A stretch of DNA of 64,000 nt, from NCBI GenBank assembly GCA_023266355.1, contig JAHFQM010000002.1:372001-436000 (forward strand), in the 5' to 3' direction. This DNA comes from Aquabacterium sp. Its GTDB lineage: Bacteria > Pseudomonadota > Gammaproteobacteria > Burkholderiales > Burkholderiaceae_C. Below are positions 19,978 to 28,928 of the stretch, one piece after another; the first letter of the stretch is position 1, and every line of letters begins with the position of its first letter. The notes beneath the pieces were generated by a model that was not told the DNA's origin, did no database searches, and saw only the letters and a program-made list of their open reading frames with translations. The position numbers were made by a program, and so were the translations under genes.

Positions 19978-20718
19978 TCAGGCAGCGATTTGACCGGCCT
20001 GGATGCGCACGCTGTGGGCGCAGCGCTGGGCAATCTGCGCGTCGTGGGTGACGAGGATGAGCGTCGTGCCGATTTCGCGGTTGAGCTCGAACATCAGGTC
20101 CATGACGGCCTGGCCGGTGGCGTGGTCGAGGCTGCCCGTGGGTTCGTCGGCCATGAGGATGTCAGGACGCACAACAAAGGCCCGTGCCAGCGCCACGCGC
20201 TGCTGCTCACCACCAGACAGCAGCACCGGCTTGTGGTTCAGGCGCGCACCCAGGCCCACGCGCTCCAGCATGGCCGTGGCGCGGTCGCGGGCATCGCGGA
20301 CACCTCGCAGCTCCAGCGGCAGCATGACGTTCTCCAGCGCGCTGAGATGGGCAATCAACTGGAAGCTCTGGAAGACGAAGCCGACGTGGCGGGCGCGGTG
20401 GGCGGCGCGCGCGTCCTCGCCCATCTCGAACAGGCCCTGCCCGCAGAGCCACACCTCGCCGGAGGTCGGCACGTCCAGGCCCGCCAGCAGCGACAGCAAG
20501 GTGCTCTTGCCCGAACCCGAGGCCCCGACGATGGCCAGGGTGTCCCCAGCCGCAACGCTGAGGTTGATGTGGTTCAGAATGGTCAAGGGGCCGGACGCAT
20601 CGTCCACCAACTTGCTGAGGCCCCGCACGACGATGGCGGGAGCAGCGACCACAGAGGCCGATGCGGGCGAGGCCGCAGGCACAGAGATAGGCACAGAAAC
20701 AGGCAATTCAGACGACAT
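19978..20718 (-). CDS. ABC transporter ATP-binding protein (YbbA/LolD-type)
   Basis: A 246-residue cytoplasmic ATPase of the LolD/MacB/YbbA group. After a variable 30-residue lead (MSSELPVSVP) it has Walker A GASGSGKST, the Q-loop FVFQSFQL, the signature LLSGGEQQRVALARA, Walker B ILMADEPTG and the H-loop LVTHD. It diverges from tesA, as ybbA does in E. coli, but the permease that normally follows (YbbP) is absent; rlmB comes next. The start codon overlaps the tesA start on the other strand; the frame remains open upstream only because it mirrors tesA. Confidence 0.9.
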   Translation of the reverse strand: MSSELPVSVPISVPAASPASASVVAAPAIVVRGLSKLVDDASGPLTILNHINLSVAAGDTLAIVGASGSGKSTLLSLLAGLDVPTSGEVWLCGQGLFEMGEDARAAHRARHVGFVFQSFQLIAHLSALENVMLPLELRGVRDARDRATAMLERVGLGARLNHKPVLLSGGEQQRVALARAFVVRPDILMADEPTGSLDHATGQAVMDLMFELNREIGTTLILVTHDAQIAQRCAHSVRIQAGQIAA

Positions 20719-21394
20719 GGCAGACAGCATGACAGAAGTTTTCCACAACACTCGGCGCGATGTTTTGCGATGGGCTTTGAGCGGATGCGCCATCGGCTTG
20801 AGCGGCTCAGCCCATGGTGCACCGGCCACAGCCCGGCGACCTGCCACCCTGCTGGTGCTGGGCGACAGCCTCTCGGCCGAGTACGGCTTGGCGCGCGGCA
20901 CGGGCTGGGTGGCTTTACTGGAAGCCCGGCTGGCCCAGCAGGACCGCAAGGTCCAGGTGTTCAACGCCAGCATCAGCGGCGAGACCACGGCGGGTGGCCG
21001 CAGCCGACTGCCCGCCTTGCTGCAAAGCCAGAAGCCCACGCACGTGGTGATCGAACTCGGCGCCAACGATGCCTTGCGCGGCTTCCCGCTGCGCAACACC
21101 GAAGACAACCTGCGCGCGATGGTCAAGGCCTGCCAGGATGGCGGTGCCAAGGTCCTGGTGGTGGGCATGCGCGTGCCACCCAACTACGGCCGCAAGTACA
21201 CGGAAGACTTCGCCCAGTTGTTTGCCACGGTCGCGCGCGACACGCGCAGTGGCCTGGTGCCCTTCCTGCTGAAAGACGTGGCCGATCGCCCCGATGCCGT
21301 GGACTGGTTCCAAGCCGACCGCATCCACCCACTGGCCAAGGCCCACCCGCTCATGCTGGAGCACGTCTGGGCAGGGCTCAAGCCGATGCTGTGA
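20717..21394 (+). CDS. tesA: Periplasmic SGNH esterase / thioesterase TesA
   Basis: Multifunctional arylesterase, acyl-CoA thioesterase and lysophospholipase of the GDSL/SGNH family. The chosen start at 20717 gives 225 residues; an ATG at 20729 is equally possible. The N-terminus has a twin-arginine-like TRRDVLRW followed by a hydrophobic stretch ending near AHG-A, so export is expected, perhaps through Tat. Catalytic blocks are GDSLSAEYGL (Ser), GAND (Asn) and DWFQADRIHP (Asp-His). Neither start has a strong ribosome site. The gene converges with phaR. Confidence 0.92.
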   Translation: MADSMTEVFHNTRRDVLRWALSGCAIGLSGSAHGAPATARRPATLLVLGDSLSAEYGLARGTGWVALLEARLAQQDRKVQVFNASISGETTAGGRSRLPALLQSQKPTHVVIELGANDALRGFPLRNTEDNLRAMVKACQDGGAKVLVVGMRVPPNYGRKYTEDFAQLFATVARDTRSGLVPFLLKDVADRPDAVDWFQADRIHPLAKAHPLMLEHVWAGLKPML

Positions 21395-21397
21395 GCG

Positions 21398-21415
21398 CCG
21401 CGGGCACACCCGCGG
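21398..21415. terminator. Hairpin between tesA and phaR
   Basis: CCGCGGG-CACA-CCCGCGG, a perfect seven-base-pair stem just after the tesA stop and before the converging phaR stop. It lacks a T-run. Confidence 0.4.
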
Positions 21416-21424
21416 CCCACAGCG

Positions 21425-22033
21425 TCACTTCTTGGGTGTGAGGCCGGCGCCGAGGTTGCCCATCAGGGTCTCGGTCTGCTTGGCCATCTGCTCCTGCATC
21501 TGCGAGAACATCTGGCGCGACTGCTCCATGTAGCCACCCATGAAGTTCTGCATGAGCGGCTGCTGCATCTTCAGCACGGAGTTTTCGGTCAGGCTGGCTT
21601 GCAGGTCGATGAAGGACTGGATGTTCTTTTCCAGGTAGTTCCCCATCAAGCCCTGCATGGTGTGGCCGTAGAAACGGATGATCTGGGCCAACGCCTGGGT
21701 GGTGAACATCGGCATGCCCGCCGACTCTTCTTCCAGGATGATCTGCAGGAGGATGCTGCGCGTGATGTCGTCGCCGGTTTTGGCGTCCACCACCGCGAAG
21801 GGCTCGCAGGACATGACCATGTCCTTCACGTCAGACAGCGTGATGTAGCTGCTGGTGCGCGTGTCGTACAGACGTCGGTTGGGGTATTTTTTGATGGCGC
21901 GCACACCGGGCGGCACCTTGGCCGGCGCTTCCGCGTCAGGCGCGGCGGCCTGCATGGCGTCTTCTGCACCGTCTGCTTCTTCGGTGTGGTCGCTGGCGGC
22001 GTGGGCGGCGGGCTTGCGGGGGGCTGCACTCAT
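21425..22033 (-). CDS. phaR: Polyhydroxyalkanoate synthesis regulator PhaR
   Basis: DNA- and PHB-binding repressor that controls phasin and granule formation. The 202-residue protein begins with a low-complexity lead, then the PHB/PHA accumulation regulator DNA-binding domain (RAIKKYPNRRLYDTRTSSY, about residues 45-63) and two C-terminal helical segments that bind PHB, rich in Met and Gln (MQQPLMQNFMGGYMEQ). It indicates that the organism stores polyhydroxybutyrate, in line with the hydroxybutyrate dehydrogenase 3.5 kb away. Phasin and synthase genes are not in this window. Confidence 0.93.
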   Translation of the reverse strand: MSAAPRKPAAHAASDHTEEADGAEDAMQAAAPDAEAPAKVPPGVRAIKKYPNRRLYDTRTSSYITLSDVKDMVMSCEPFAVVDAKTGDDITRSILLQIILEEESAGMPMFTTQALAQIIRFYGHTMQGLMGNYLEKNIQSFIDLQASLTENSVLKMQQPLMQNFMGGYMEQSRQMFSQMQEQMAKQTETLMGNLGAGLTPKK

Positions 22034-22103
22034 CCTGGACTCTCCTGTTGCTCAGACCATTGTAGGAGCAGCCAGCGGGATGTGGGCGCGCCTTGATTCA
22101 CCA

Positions 22104-22140
22104 ACGAGAAAAGCCCCAGGCTCGTGAGAACCTGGGGCTT
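22104..22140 (-). terminator. Terminator after tRNA-Val
   Basis: Read leftward, AAGCCCCAGG and CCTGGGGCTT form a ten-base-pair stem with a ten-base loop, followed by TTCTCG after the stem's own TT. It lies seven bases downstream of the tRNA 3' end. Confidence 0.8.
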
Positions 22141-22146
22141 CGTATT

Positions 22147-22223
22147 TGGTAGGCGCTATTGGATTCGAACCAACGACCCCCACCATGTCAAGGTGGTGCT
22201 CTAACCAACTGAGCTAAGCGCCT
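22147..22223 (-). tRNA. tRNA-Val (anticodon GAC)
   Basis: 77 bases including an encoded CCA end. The acceptor stem AGGCGCT/AGCGCCT pairs perfectly, the D arm is GCTC-AGTTGGTTA-GAGC, the anticodon stem CCACC/GGTGG encloses TTGACAT (anticodon GAC, valine), and the T arm contains GGTTCGAATCC. It is on the leftward strand between relA and phaR and has its own terminator. Confidence 0.97.
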
Positions 22224-22243
22224 GCAAGACCAAGACTATAGCA

Positions 22244-24541
22244 CTATTTTCGGCGAACGCGCAAGATGCCGCTGATTTGCGACACCCTCGACAACAAGCC
22301 GCCCAGCTTGCCGGTGTCGGACGTCTGCAGGGTCAGGACGATGTGCAACTGGTCGCGCGTAGTCTGGTTGTGCATGGACAGCACGGCCGTCTTGCCCTGG
22401 GCCAGCACGTCGAAGACATCGCGCAGCAAGCCCGGACGGTCGTGGGCATCGATGCAGATGTCCACCGCGTAATGCGCCGATTCGGCCGTGGCCTGGCGCC
22501 CCCAGGTGACGGGGATGACACGTTCGCGGTGCGCGGTCGCCATGTGGCGGAAGTTGCTGCAGTCGGCACGGTGCACGGCCACGCCTTTGCCGCGCGTCAC
22601 GTAGCCGCCGATGGCATCGGGCGGTGCGGGCTTGCAGCAACGCGCCAGTTGCGTGAGCAGCGAGTCCATGCCGACCACGAGCACGCCTTTGCCCTCGCCC
22701 GCGCGGTCATCGGGTTCGCCGCGCAGCATCTTCTGGACGATGACCTCGTCGGGATCGGGTGCGGGCTCGGCCGGCCGCAGCACCTGCTCGATGGTGCGCA
22801 GCGAGAACTCGTCCTTGCCGACCACGTCGAAAAGGTTGTCGGCGCTGCGAAAGCCCAACTGCGCGGCCAGGTCATCGAGCTTGACGGCGGTTTTGCCCTC
22901 GCGCTGCAGCAGCTTTTCCACGGCTTCGCGACCGCGGGCGATGGTGGCTTGCTGTGCCAGTGCGTTGAACCAGGCGCGCACCTTGGCGCGGGCACGCGGG
23001 CTTTGCAGATAGCCCAGTTCGGGGTTGAGCCAATCCATCGACGGGCCGCCCTCTTTGGCCGAGACGATGTCCACCGTCTGGCCGCTTTGCAGCGGTGTCT
23101 GCAGCGGCACCATGGCGCCATCCACCCGGGCACCACGGCAGCGGTGGCCGAGGTTGGTGTGCAGGGTGTAGGCCAGGTCCACGGCGGTGGCGCCGGTGGG
23201 CAGGTCGATGATGTCGCCACCCGGGGTGAACACATAGATGCGGTCGTCGAACAGGCCGCGCGCGCCCGCGCTGCCCTCCCCTTGCGCGCCATCGGCGAGG
23301 TCGCGCTCCCAGGCCAGCAGCTGGCGCAGCACGGTTTTGCGGGCCTCGGCCACGCGGCTTTCGAAGTCGCCCGCGGCCTGCACGCCGGCGTAGCCCTTGG
23401 TGCCCGCCTCCTTGTAGGCCCAGTGGGCCGCCACGCCGCTTTCGGCGTGTTCGTGCATGGCCTGGGTGCGGATCTGGATCTCGATGGAGCGGCCTTGCGC
23501 GTCCACCACCACCGTGTGCAAGGACTGGTAGCCGTTGGGCTTGGGCCGCGCGATGTAGTCGGAGAACTCGTCCGGCAGCGGCTGCCACAGCTCGTGCACG
23601 CAGCTCAGTGCGGCGTAGCAGGCATGGACATCGGCCACGATGATGCGCAGCGCGCGCAGGTCGAACACCTTGTCGATGGACAAGGCCTTGCCCTGCATCT
23701 TTTTCCAGATGCTGTAGAGGTGTTTCGGGCGGCCTTGCACCTGGGCGGCGATGCCGGCGTCGCGCAAGGCGTCGGCCAGTTGCTGGCGCACTTGCTCGAT
23801 GTGGCGCTCGCGCTCCAGGCGCTTCTCGTCGAGCGACTTGGCGATGCTGCGGTAGGTGTCGGGCATCAGGAAGCGGAAGGACAGGTCCTCCAGCTCCCAC
23901 TTGATCTGCCAGATGCCCAGGCGGTTGGCCAGCGGGGCGAAGATCTGCAGGGACTCGCGGGCCAGCGTGCGCGGGCACGGCTGCTTGGTTTCTGCGTAAA
24001 AGCGCAGGGTCTGCAGGCGCGAGGCCAGGCGCAGCAGCACGACGCGCAAATCGCGCGAGAAGGCCAGCAGCATCTTGCGGATGCGCTCGACCTGTTGCGC
24101 GTCCAGCGGCGCATCGGCTTCGTGTGCCAGGGTGTCGCGCGCATTGCGCTGGACCTGCACGAGCTTGACGGTGTGTGCAGCCAAGGCCGCCGCATCGGAC
24201 CCGAAGGCGCGGGTCAGCACGTCCTGGGGCTGCGCCAGGTAGTCGCTGGCATAGACGAGGTAGGCCGCGGCACGCAGCGAGGGCGACGCCCCCACGCCCT
24301 GCAGGATGGCGCTGACGCCGTCGGCATGGGCCAGGGCGTCTTCGCCCGTGTCGAAACGCTGGGCGGTGAGCAGGGGCTCGGCGAACGCACGTGCGCGCTG
24401 CAGCATGCTGTGCTGGCTGGCCAAGGCGCCGGCGGCAGCGTCGTCCTCTGCCATCGGGCTGACCGCAGCCAGATCGACGATGGCCGCGTGCGCGGCGCTG
24501 CGGGCCTCGGGGGCCTGGACGTCCAGGGAAGCGGTCTTCAT
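22244..24541 (-). CDS. relA: (p)ppGpp synthetase RelA
   Basis: Ribosome-associated stringent-response enzyme making (p)ppGpp. In order it has a pseudo-hydrolase N-terminal region (about 40-190), the synthetase domain (GRPKHLYSIWKKMQGK, then RPKPNGYQSLHTVV), a TGS domain (DRIYVFTPGGDIIDLPTGAT), a conserved helical region and a C-terminal ACT domain. The hydrolase HD dyad is not visible: the expected LLHD-type motif reads YLVYASDYL, so it is probably synthetase only (RelA rather than SpoT). The 765-residue length fits. Its start overlaps the upstream hydrolase stop as ATGA. Confidence 0.94.
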   Translation of the reverse strand: MKTASLDVQAPEARSAAHAAIVDLAAVSPMAEDDAAAGALASQHSMLQRARAFAEPLLTAQRFDTGEDALAHADGVSAILQGVGASPSLRAAAYLVYASDYLAQPQDVLTRAFGSDAAALAAHTVKLVQVQRNARDTLAHEADAPLDAQQVERIRKMLLAFSRDLRVVLLRLASRLQTLRFYAETKQPCPRTLARESLQIFAPLANRLGIWQIKWELEDLSFRFLMPDTYRSIAKSLDEKRLERERHIEQVRQQLADALRDAGIAAQVQGRPKHLYSIWKKMQGKALSIDKVFDLRALRIIVADVHACYAALSCVHELWQPLPDEFSDYIARPKPNGYQSLHTVVVDAQGRSIEIQIRTQAMHEHAESGVAAHWAYKEAGTKGYAGVQAAGDFESRVAEARKTVLRQLLAWERDLADGAQGEGSAGARGLFDDRIYVFTPGGDIIDLPTGATAVDLAYTLHTNLGHRCRGARVDGAMVPLQTPLQSGQTVDIVSAKEGGPSMDWLNPELGYLQSPRARAKVRAWFNALAQQATIARGREAVEKLLQREGKTAVKLDDLAAQLGFRSADNLFDVVGKDEFSLRTIEQVLRPAEPAPDPDEVIVQKMLRGEPDDRAGEGKGVLVVGMDSLLTQLARCCKPAPPDAIGGYVTRGKGVAVHRADCSNFRHMATAHRERVIPVTWGRQATAESAHYAVDICIDAHDRPGLLRDVFDVLAQGKTAVLSMHNQTTRDQLHIVLTLQTSDTGKLGGLLSRVSQISGILRVRRK

Positions 24542-25479
24542 GCCAGCAGGAACTCCTTGACCACGTTCACCTGGTCGGGCGCCATCAAAGTGGGCGCATG
24601 GCCCACGCCCGCGAACTCGACCAGGCGCGCTCTCGGGCCGCGCTGGGACATCTCGCGGGCCGTGTCGGCGTCAAGCAGGTCGGAGTTGGCGCCGCGCATG
24701 AGCAGGACCTCGCACTTGAGCGCGTCATAGACCTGCCAGACGGCGGCTTCGCCACTGGCCGCGCTTTCGGCGCTGAAGCCTTTGAAGGGTTCGGCGATGG
24801 CAGGGTCGTAGTGCAGCACCAGACCGTCGCCGTCGGGCGCGGGACGCAGCAGCGGCCGCGACAAGGCCAGCCACTGCTCGGGCGTGTGCGGGCCGAAGCC
24901 TGCAGAGATGCTCCAGAGGTAATCGGCCGCTTCCTGCTCGCTGGCAAAACGCAGCGGACGGCCCAGGTAATCGCCGATGCGCTGCAGGGCTTCGACGCGC
25001 AGGCGCGGCCCCACGTCGTTGAGCACAAAGCGGCGCAGACGCACACCCGACACTTGGGGCGGCACCGACGAGAAACCCAGGCCGATCAGGCCGCCCATGG
25101 AGGTGCCGACCCAGTCGATGTCCAGCACCTGCTCTGGCGCCAGCCCAAGCGAGGCACGCAGGTGTTGCAGCAGCACGACCATGTCGGACGCGTAGGTGAA
25201 GATCTGGTAGCCCTTGGCATCGGCCAGCCAGTCGGAATGGCCGCGGCCGACCACATCGGGGCAGATGACCTGGTAGTGCTGGCTGAGTTCACGCGCCAGG
25301 GTGTCGAAGTCACGGCCTTGGCGGCTGAGGCCATGCACGCACATCAGCACGCGCGGGTTGGCGGCATCGCCCCAGCGCCAGTAGGCCATGCGGTGGGCCT
25401 GCGCATCGGTGCGGCTGGCACCCGGGCAGCTCACGTGGTGCAGCGATGGGCTCGGGGTCAAGTTTTCAGCACTTTGCAT
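24538..25479 (-). CDS. Alpha/beta hydrolase
   Basis: A 313-residue cytosolic alpha/beta-hydrolase fold protein with the oxyanion HG motif (VHGLSRQGRDF), the nucleophile elbow GTSMGG (Ser near residue 127) and the late His in GVGHAPTL; an Asp in SDLLDADTA is a candidate for the triad acid. It is close to haloperoxidase/lipase-type hydrolases, but the substrate is unknown. It overlaps relA by four bases, so it is likely the first gene of a two-gene leftward unit. Confidence 0.87.
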   Translation of the reverse strand: MQSAENLTPSPSLHHVSCPGASRTDAQAHRMAYWRWGDAANPRVLMCVHGLSRQGRDFDTLARELSQHYQVICPDVVGRGHSDWLADAKGYQIFTYASDMVVLLQHLRASLGLAPEQVLDIDWVGTSMGGLIGLGFSSVPPQVSGVRLRRFVLNDVGPRLRVEALQRIGDYLGRPLRFASEQEAADYLWSISAGFGPHTPEQWLALSRPLLRPAPDGDGLVLHYDPAIAEPFKGFSAESAASGEAAVWQVYDALKCEVLLMRGANSDLLDADTAREMSQRGPRARLVEFAGVGHAPTLMAPDQVNVVKEFLLA

Positions 25480-25564
25480 CGTCGTCCTCAGGCATCGTCA
25501 GATAATGGTTCCAGTCACCATTGTGTTTCTTCACGTTGTTTCTTCAAGCGAACCGGAGGTCCAG

Positions 25565-26347
25565 ATGTTGAACGGAAAAACTGCCCTTGTGACCGGATCC
25601 ACCAGCGGGATCGGCCTGGGCATTGCGGAAAAGCTCGCAGCCCAAGGCGCGAACATCATTTTGAACGGCTTTGGCGATGTCGATGCGCCCAAGGCTTCTG
25701 TGGCCGAGGCGGGCAAGGCCCACGGCATCAAGGTGGGCTACCACGGCGCGGACATGAGCAAGCCCGCGGAGATTGAAGCCTTGTTCGCCTACGCCCAGGC
25801 CAACTTCGGCGGCGTGGACATCGTGGTCAACAACGCGGGCATCCAGCACGTGGCCAACGTCGAGGACTTCCCCGTCGAGAAGTGGGACAGCATCCTGGCC
25901 ATCAACCTGAGCTCGGCCTTCCACACCATGCGGCTGGCCCTGCCCGGCATGCGCGCCAAGAACTGGGGCCGCATCGTCAACATCGCCTCGGCCCATGGCC
26001 TGGTGGCCTCGGCCGGCAAGTCGGCCTATGTGGCGGCCAAGCACGGCCTGGTCGGTCTGACCAAATCGGCCGCGCTGGAAACCGCCACCACCGGCATCAC
26101 CGCCAACGCGGTGTGCCCGGGCTGGGTGCTGACGCCGCTGGTGCAAAAGCAGATCGATGCCAAGGCCGAGCGCGAAGGCGTGTCCGTGGCCGAAGCGCAA
26201 AAAGGCCTGCTGGGCGAGAAGCAGCCCTCGCTGCAGTTCGTCACGCCGGCCCAGCTGGGCGACCTGACCGTGTTCCTGTGCTCGCCCGGCGCCGACCAGG
26301 TGCGTGGTGCCGCCTGGAACATGGACGGCGGCTGGCTGGCGCAGTGA
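25565..26347 (+). CDS. bdhA: 3-hydroxybutyrate dehydrogenase
   Basis: Short-chain dehydrogenase that oxidises D-3-hydroxybutyrate to acetoacetate with NAD, in PHB breakdown. The start at 25565 (MLNGKTALVTGSTSGIG) has GGAGG upstream and gives 260 residues; the frame's extension to 25388 is not supported. It has the cofactor site TGSTSGIGLGIA, NNAGIQHVANVEDFP, and the catalytic Ser and Tyr-x3-Lys (IASAHGLVASAGKSAYVAAKHG). The GIQHV and AHGLVAS segments are characteristic of the hydroxybutyrate branch. PhaR is nearby. Confidence 0.9.
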   Translation: MLNGKTALVTGSTSGIGLGIAEKLAAQGANIILNGFGDVDAPKASVAEAGKAHGIKVGYHGADMSKPAEIEALFAYAQANFGGVDIVVNNAGIQHVANVEDFPVEKWDSILAINLSSAFHTMRLALPGMRAKNWGRIVNIASAHGLVASAGKSAYVAAKHGLVGLTKSAALETATTGITANAVCPGWVLTPLVQKQIDAKAEREGVSVAEAQKGLLGEKQPSLQFVTPAQLGDLTVFLCSPGADQVRGAAWNMDGGWLAQ

Positions 26348-26389
26348 GCGCTGCCTGATGCCGTGGCGATGGGGACGGGTTCGGGGACG

Positions 26390-28414
26390 ATGTCAGGCGT
26401 GACGGAGGGGGTGCCAGCCCAAATCCCAAGTGACGCGTTCTTGGCTGGCAACGGCCTGCCTGAGCGCTGGCAAGGCCGCGAGCACTTCGTCATCCTGACG
26501 ACCGGCTTCGGGCACGGCGAGGATGTGTTGGCGGTGTGGGCCGCCTGGCGGGCCGACCCGCGGCGCTGCGACCGGCTCACGGTCATCGCGATCGACCCCC
26601 AGCCCCATGCACCGCGGGGCGAGGACGGTGGCCGCCACCCATGGGCCCCATGGGCATCTCGGTTGGCGGACCTCTGGCCGCCCATGACGCCCGGATGGCA
26701 TCACCTGTGGCTGGACGATGCCCCTGCAGCGGCCAGCGATGGCGAGCCTCCAGAGCAACGCCGCCCCCAACACCTCCGGCTGATGCTGGGCGTGGGCGAG
26801 GTCGACGACCTGCTGCCCAGCCTGGTCGCGTCGGTGGACGCGTTCTGCCTGCACGCCTGTCGCGATGCAAGCGGCGCCACAGCCCAGGCAGCGCGCTGGG
26901 TTGCCCGTTTGAACCGGCTGGCGGCAACGGGTGCGACAGCCGTGGTCGCATCGCCGTCACAAGAGGTGCTCAGCGCCTTGCAAAGCGCCCAGTTTGAGCT
27001 GCAAGCAGCGGTCATCGCGGCCCACACCCACACGCGCGCCAAGTTCGCACCCAGGTTCGTGCCGCCGCTTTCTCCCGGTGGTTTGTGGCCCGCTGCCGCG
27101 CCAGAACACCGCCACGCCCTGGTCATCGGGGCCGGCCTGGCGGGTTGCAGCGCGACCTGGTCGCTGGCTCGGCAGGGCTGGCGTGTGACCCTGCTGGACG
27201 CCGCCGAGGGCCCGGCACAAGGCGCCTCGGGCAACCCCGGCGGGCTCTTCCACAGCATCGTCCATGGGGAAGATGGCATCCACGCGCGGGCGCACCGTGC
27301 CGCGGCACTGGCCACCTGGGCGCGTGTGCACGAAGCGCTGGCGCGTGGCGACCTGCCAGGGCAATGCCAAGGCCTGCTGCGCCTCGACGCACGCATGGAC
27401 GAGGCCGGCGCCCAGGCGCTGCTTGCGCGCCAACCCTGGCTGGCCGAGCAGGCGCATTGGCTGAACCAGGCCGAGGCCCAGGCGCTGTCCGGCTTGCCCG
27501 TGCCCAGCGGCGGCTGGCACTTCCTGCAAGCAGGCTGGCTGCAACCGGGCGCCTACGCCGAATGGCTGCTGGCGGAGGCCGCCAACCGGGCCGGCGCCGC
27601 CTTGCAGACACGCTGGTCGTGCCAGGTGGCCCGCATCCAACGCGACGAGGCCCGAGGGCTCTGGCAAGCACTGGACGCGCAAGGCCAAACCCTGGCAGAA
27701 GCGCCCTCCCTTGTGCTGGCCAACGCCTGGCAGGCCCAGGCCCTACTGGACACCCTGCCGCCCGCCCAGGCCACGGCCCCCTTGCCGATGAGCGCGGTGC
27801 GGGGGCAAATCACCGTGCTGCCGCCGGTGACCGACGCCAGCGCAGCGCCCCACATCGCCCTGCCCCGCCTGCCGGTGGCCGGTGGCGGCTACGCGCTCTC
27901 TTTGCCGGGTGGCCGCCTGCTGTGCGGCGCCACCACCCAGCACCACGACCCGCATCCCGACGTGCGGGAAACCGATCACCGGCACAACCTGCGGCAGGCC
28001 GAACGGCTGGGCGCCTGGCGTGGCGGTGAGCATGGCGATGACAGCGGCGATGGCAACTCACCATCGCCCATCGACACCCAAAGCCTGGCCGGTCGCGTCG
28101 GCTGGCGCGCCACCACGCCCGACCGCCTGCCCCTGGTCGGCGCCCTGCCCTGGCACGCCGACCGCCTGACCGCATCGCAGCACACACGGCGCGAACAAGC
28201 GCGCATGCTGCCCCGCGAGCGCCACAGCCTGGACGGCCAAACCCAAGGCAGCCTCTGCGTGATCAGCGGGCTGGGCTCGCGCGGCATCACCTGGGCGGCG
28301 CTGGCCGGGGAGCTTCTCGCGCACTGGGTGACTGGCTCTGCCTGCCCGGTCGAAGCAGAATTGCGGGACGCGCTGGACCCGGCACGCTTCCTGGCCCGAC
28401 AGCACCGACAGTGA
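26390..28414 (+). CDS. mnmC: tRNA U34 modification protein MnmC, methyltransferase half degenerate
   Basis: In the usual enzyme a C-terminal FAD domain removes the carboxymethyl group from cmnm5(s2)U34 of tRNA and an N-terminal domain methylates the product. Here the FAD half (about residue 240 onward) is intact, with VIGAGLAGCSATWSLARQGW and QGASGNPGGLFHS. The N-terminal half keeps the fold outline (HFVILTTGFGHGEDVLAVW) but lacks the family DGFAPAKNPDMW motif that carries the catalytic Asp; the equivalent reads VDAFCLHACRDASG. The start is uncertain (GTG 26363, ATG 26369 or 26390). Confidence 0.87.
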   Translation: MSGVTEGVPAQIPSDAFLAGNGLPERWQGREHFVILTTGFGHGEDVLAVWAAWRADPRRCDRLTVIAIDPQPHAPRGEDGGRHPWAPWASRLADLWPPMTPGWHHLWLDDAPAAASDGEPPEQRRPQHLRLMLGVGEVDDLLPSLVASVDAFCLHACRDASGATAQAARWVARLNRLAATGATAVVASPSQEVLSALQSAQFELQAAVIAAHTHTRAKFAPRFVPPLSPGGLWPAAAPEHRHALVIGAGLAGCSATWSLARQGWRVTLLDAAEGPAQGASGNPGGLFHSIVHGEDGIHARAHRAAALATWARVHEALARGDLPGQCQGLLRLDARMDEAGAQALLARQPWLAEQAHWLNQAEAQALSGLPVPSGGWHFLQAGWLQPGAYAEWLLAEAANRAGAALQTRWSCQVARIQRDEARGLWQALDAQGQTLAEAPSLVLANAWQAQALLDTLPPAQATAPLPMSAVRGQITVLPPVTDASAAPHIALPRLPVAGGGYALSLPGGRLLCGATTQHHDPHPDVRETDHRHNLRQAERLGAWRGGEHGDDSGDGNSPSPIDTQSLAGRVGWRATTPDRLPLVGALPWHADRLTASQHTRREQARMLPRERHSLDGQTQGSLCVISGLGSRGITWAALAGELLAHWVTGSACPVEAELRDALDPARFLARQHRQ

Positions 28415-28433
28415 CATCCCCAGCCCCAACCCC

Positions 28434-28880
28434 ATGACGACCGACGACGACCGCCCCCTCCCCGGCCTGACCGAGCGCCTGCGCCTGGACAAATGGCTGT
28501 GGGCGGCACGCTTCTACAAAACCCGCAGCCTCGCCGCCGACGACATCGACAAAGGCCGCGTGCAGGTCAATGCGCAGGTGGCCAAGGCCTCGCGCGAACT
28601 CAAGGCCGGCGACGTGCTCTGTGTGCGCCAGGGCAGCGGCCAGGCCGTCGTGGTGCGCACCGTCGTCGTCCAGGCCCTGAGCACCGTGCGCGGTCCCGCG
28701 CCCCAGGCGCAGCGGCTCTACACCGAAACGCCCGAAAGCACCGCCGCACGGGCCGAAGCGGCCGAACGCCGGCGGATGTCGTCCGAGCCCGCGGATGCCA
28801 TCGAGCACGGCCGCCCCACCAAGCGCGACCGCCGCCAGCTGGCCGACTGGGACCGCTGGTCCGCCAGCGCGGACGAGTGA
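28434..28880 (+). CDS. hslR: S4-domain RNA-binding protein Hsp15 (HslR)
   Basis: Heat-shock protein that binds 50S subunits carrying a stalled nascent chain. The 148-residue protein begins after a short lead with an S4 domain (RLRLDKWLWAARFYKTRS near 16-33, KGRVQVNAQVAKASRELKAGD near 40-60), followed by a charged C-terminal tail ending in KRDRRQLADWDRW. It is 19 bases after mnmC and just before the heat-shock grpE-dnaK-dnaJ set, which suits its role. A GC-rich hairpin (GGGGCC-GAC-GGCCCC, 28881-28895) follows the stop. Confidence 0.9.
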   Translation: MTTDDDRPLPGLTERLRLDKWLWAARFYKTRSLAADDIDKGRVQVNAQVAKASRELKAGDVLCVRQGSGQAVVVRTVVVQALSTVRGPAPQAQRLYTETPESTAARAEAAERRRMSSEPADAIEHGRPTKRDRRQLADWDRWSASADE

Positions 28881-28928
28881 GGGGCCGACGGCCCCACGCT
28901 TCGGTTACATTTTCGCCCTTCGGCGGGA

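Noticed and set aside
20719..21183. N-terminal extension of the ABC ATPase across tesA
   Set aside because: Antisense to a gene with intact SGNH motifs; the ATPase domain needs only the start at 20718.
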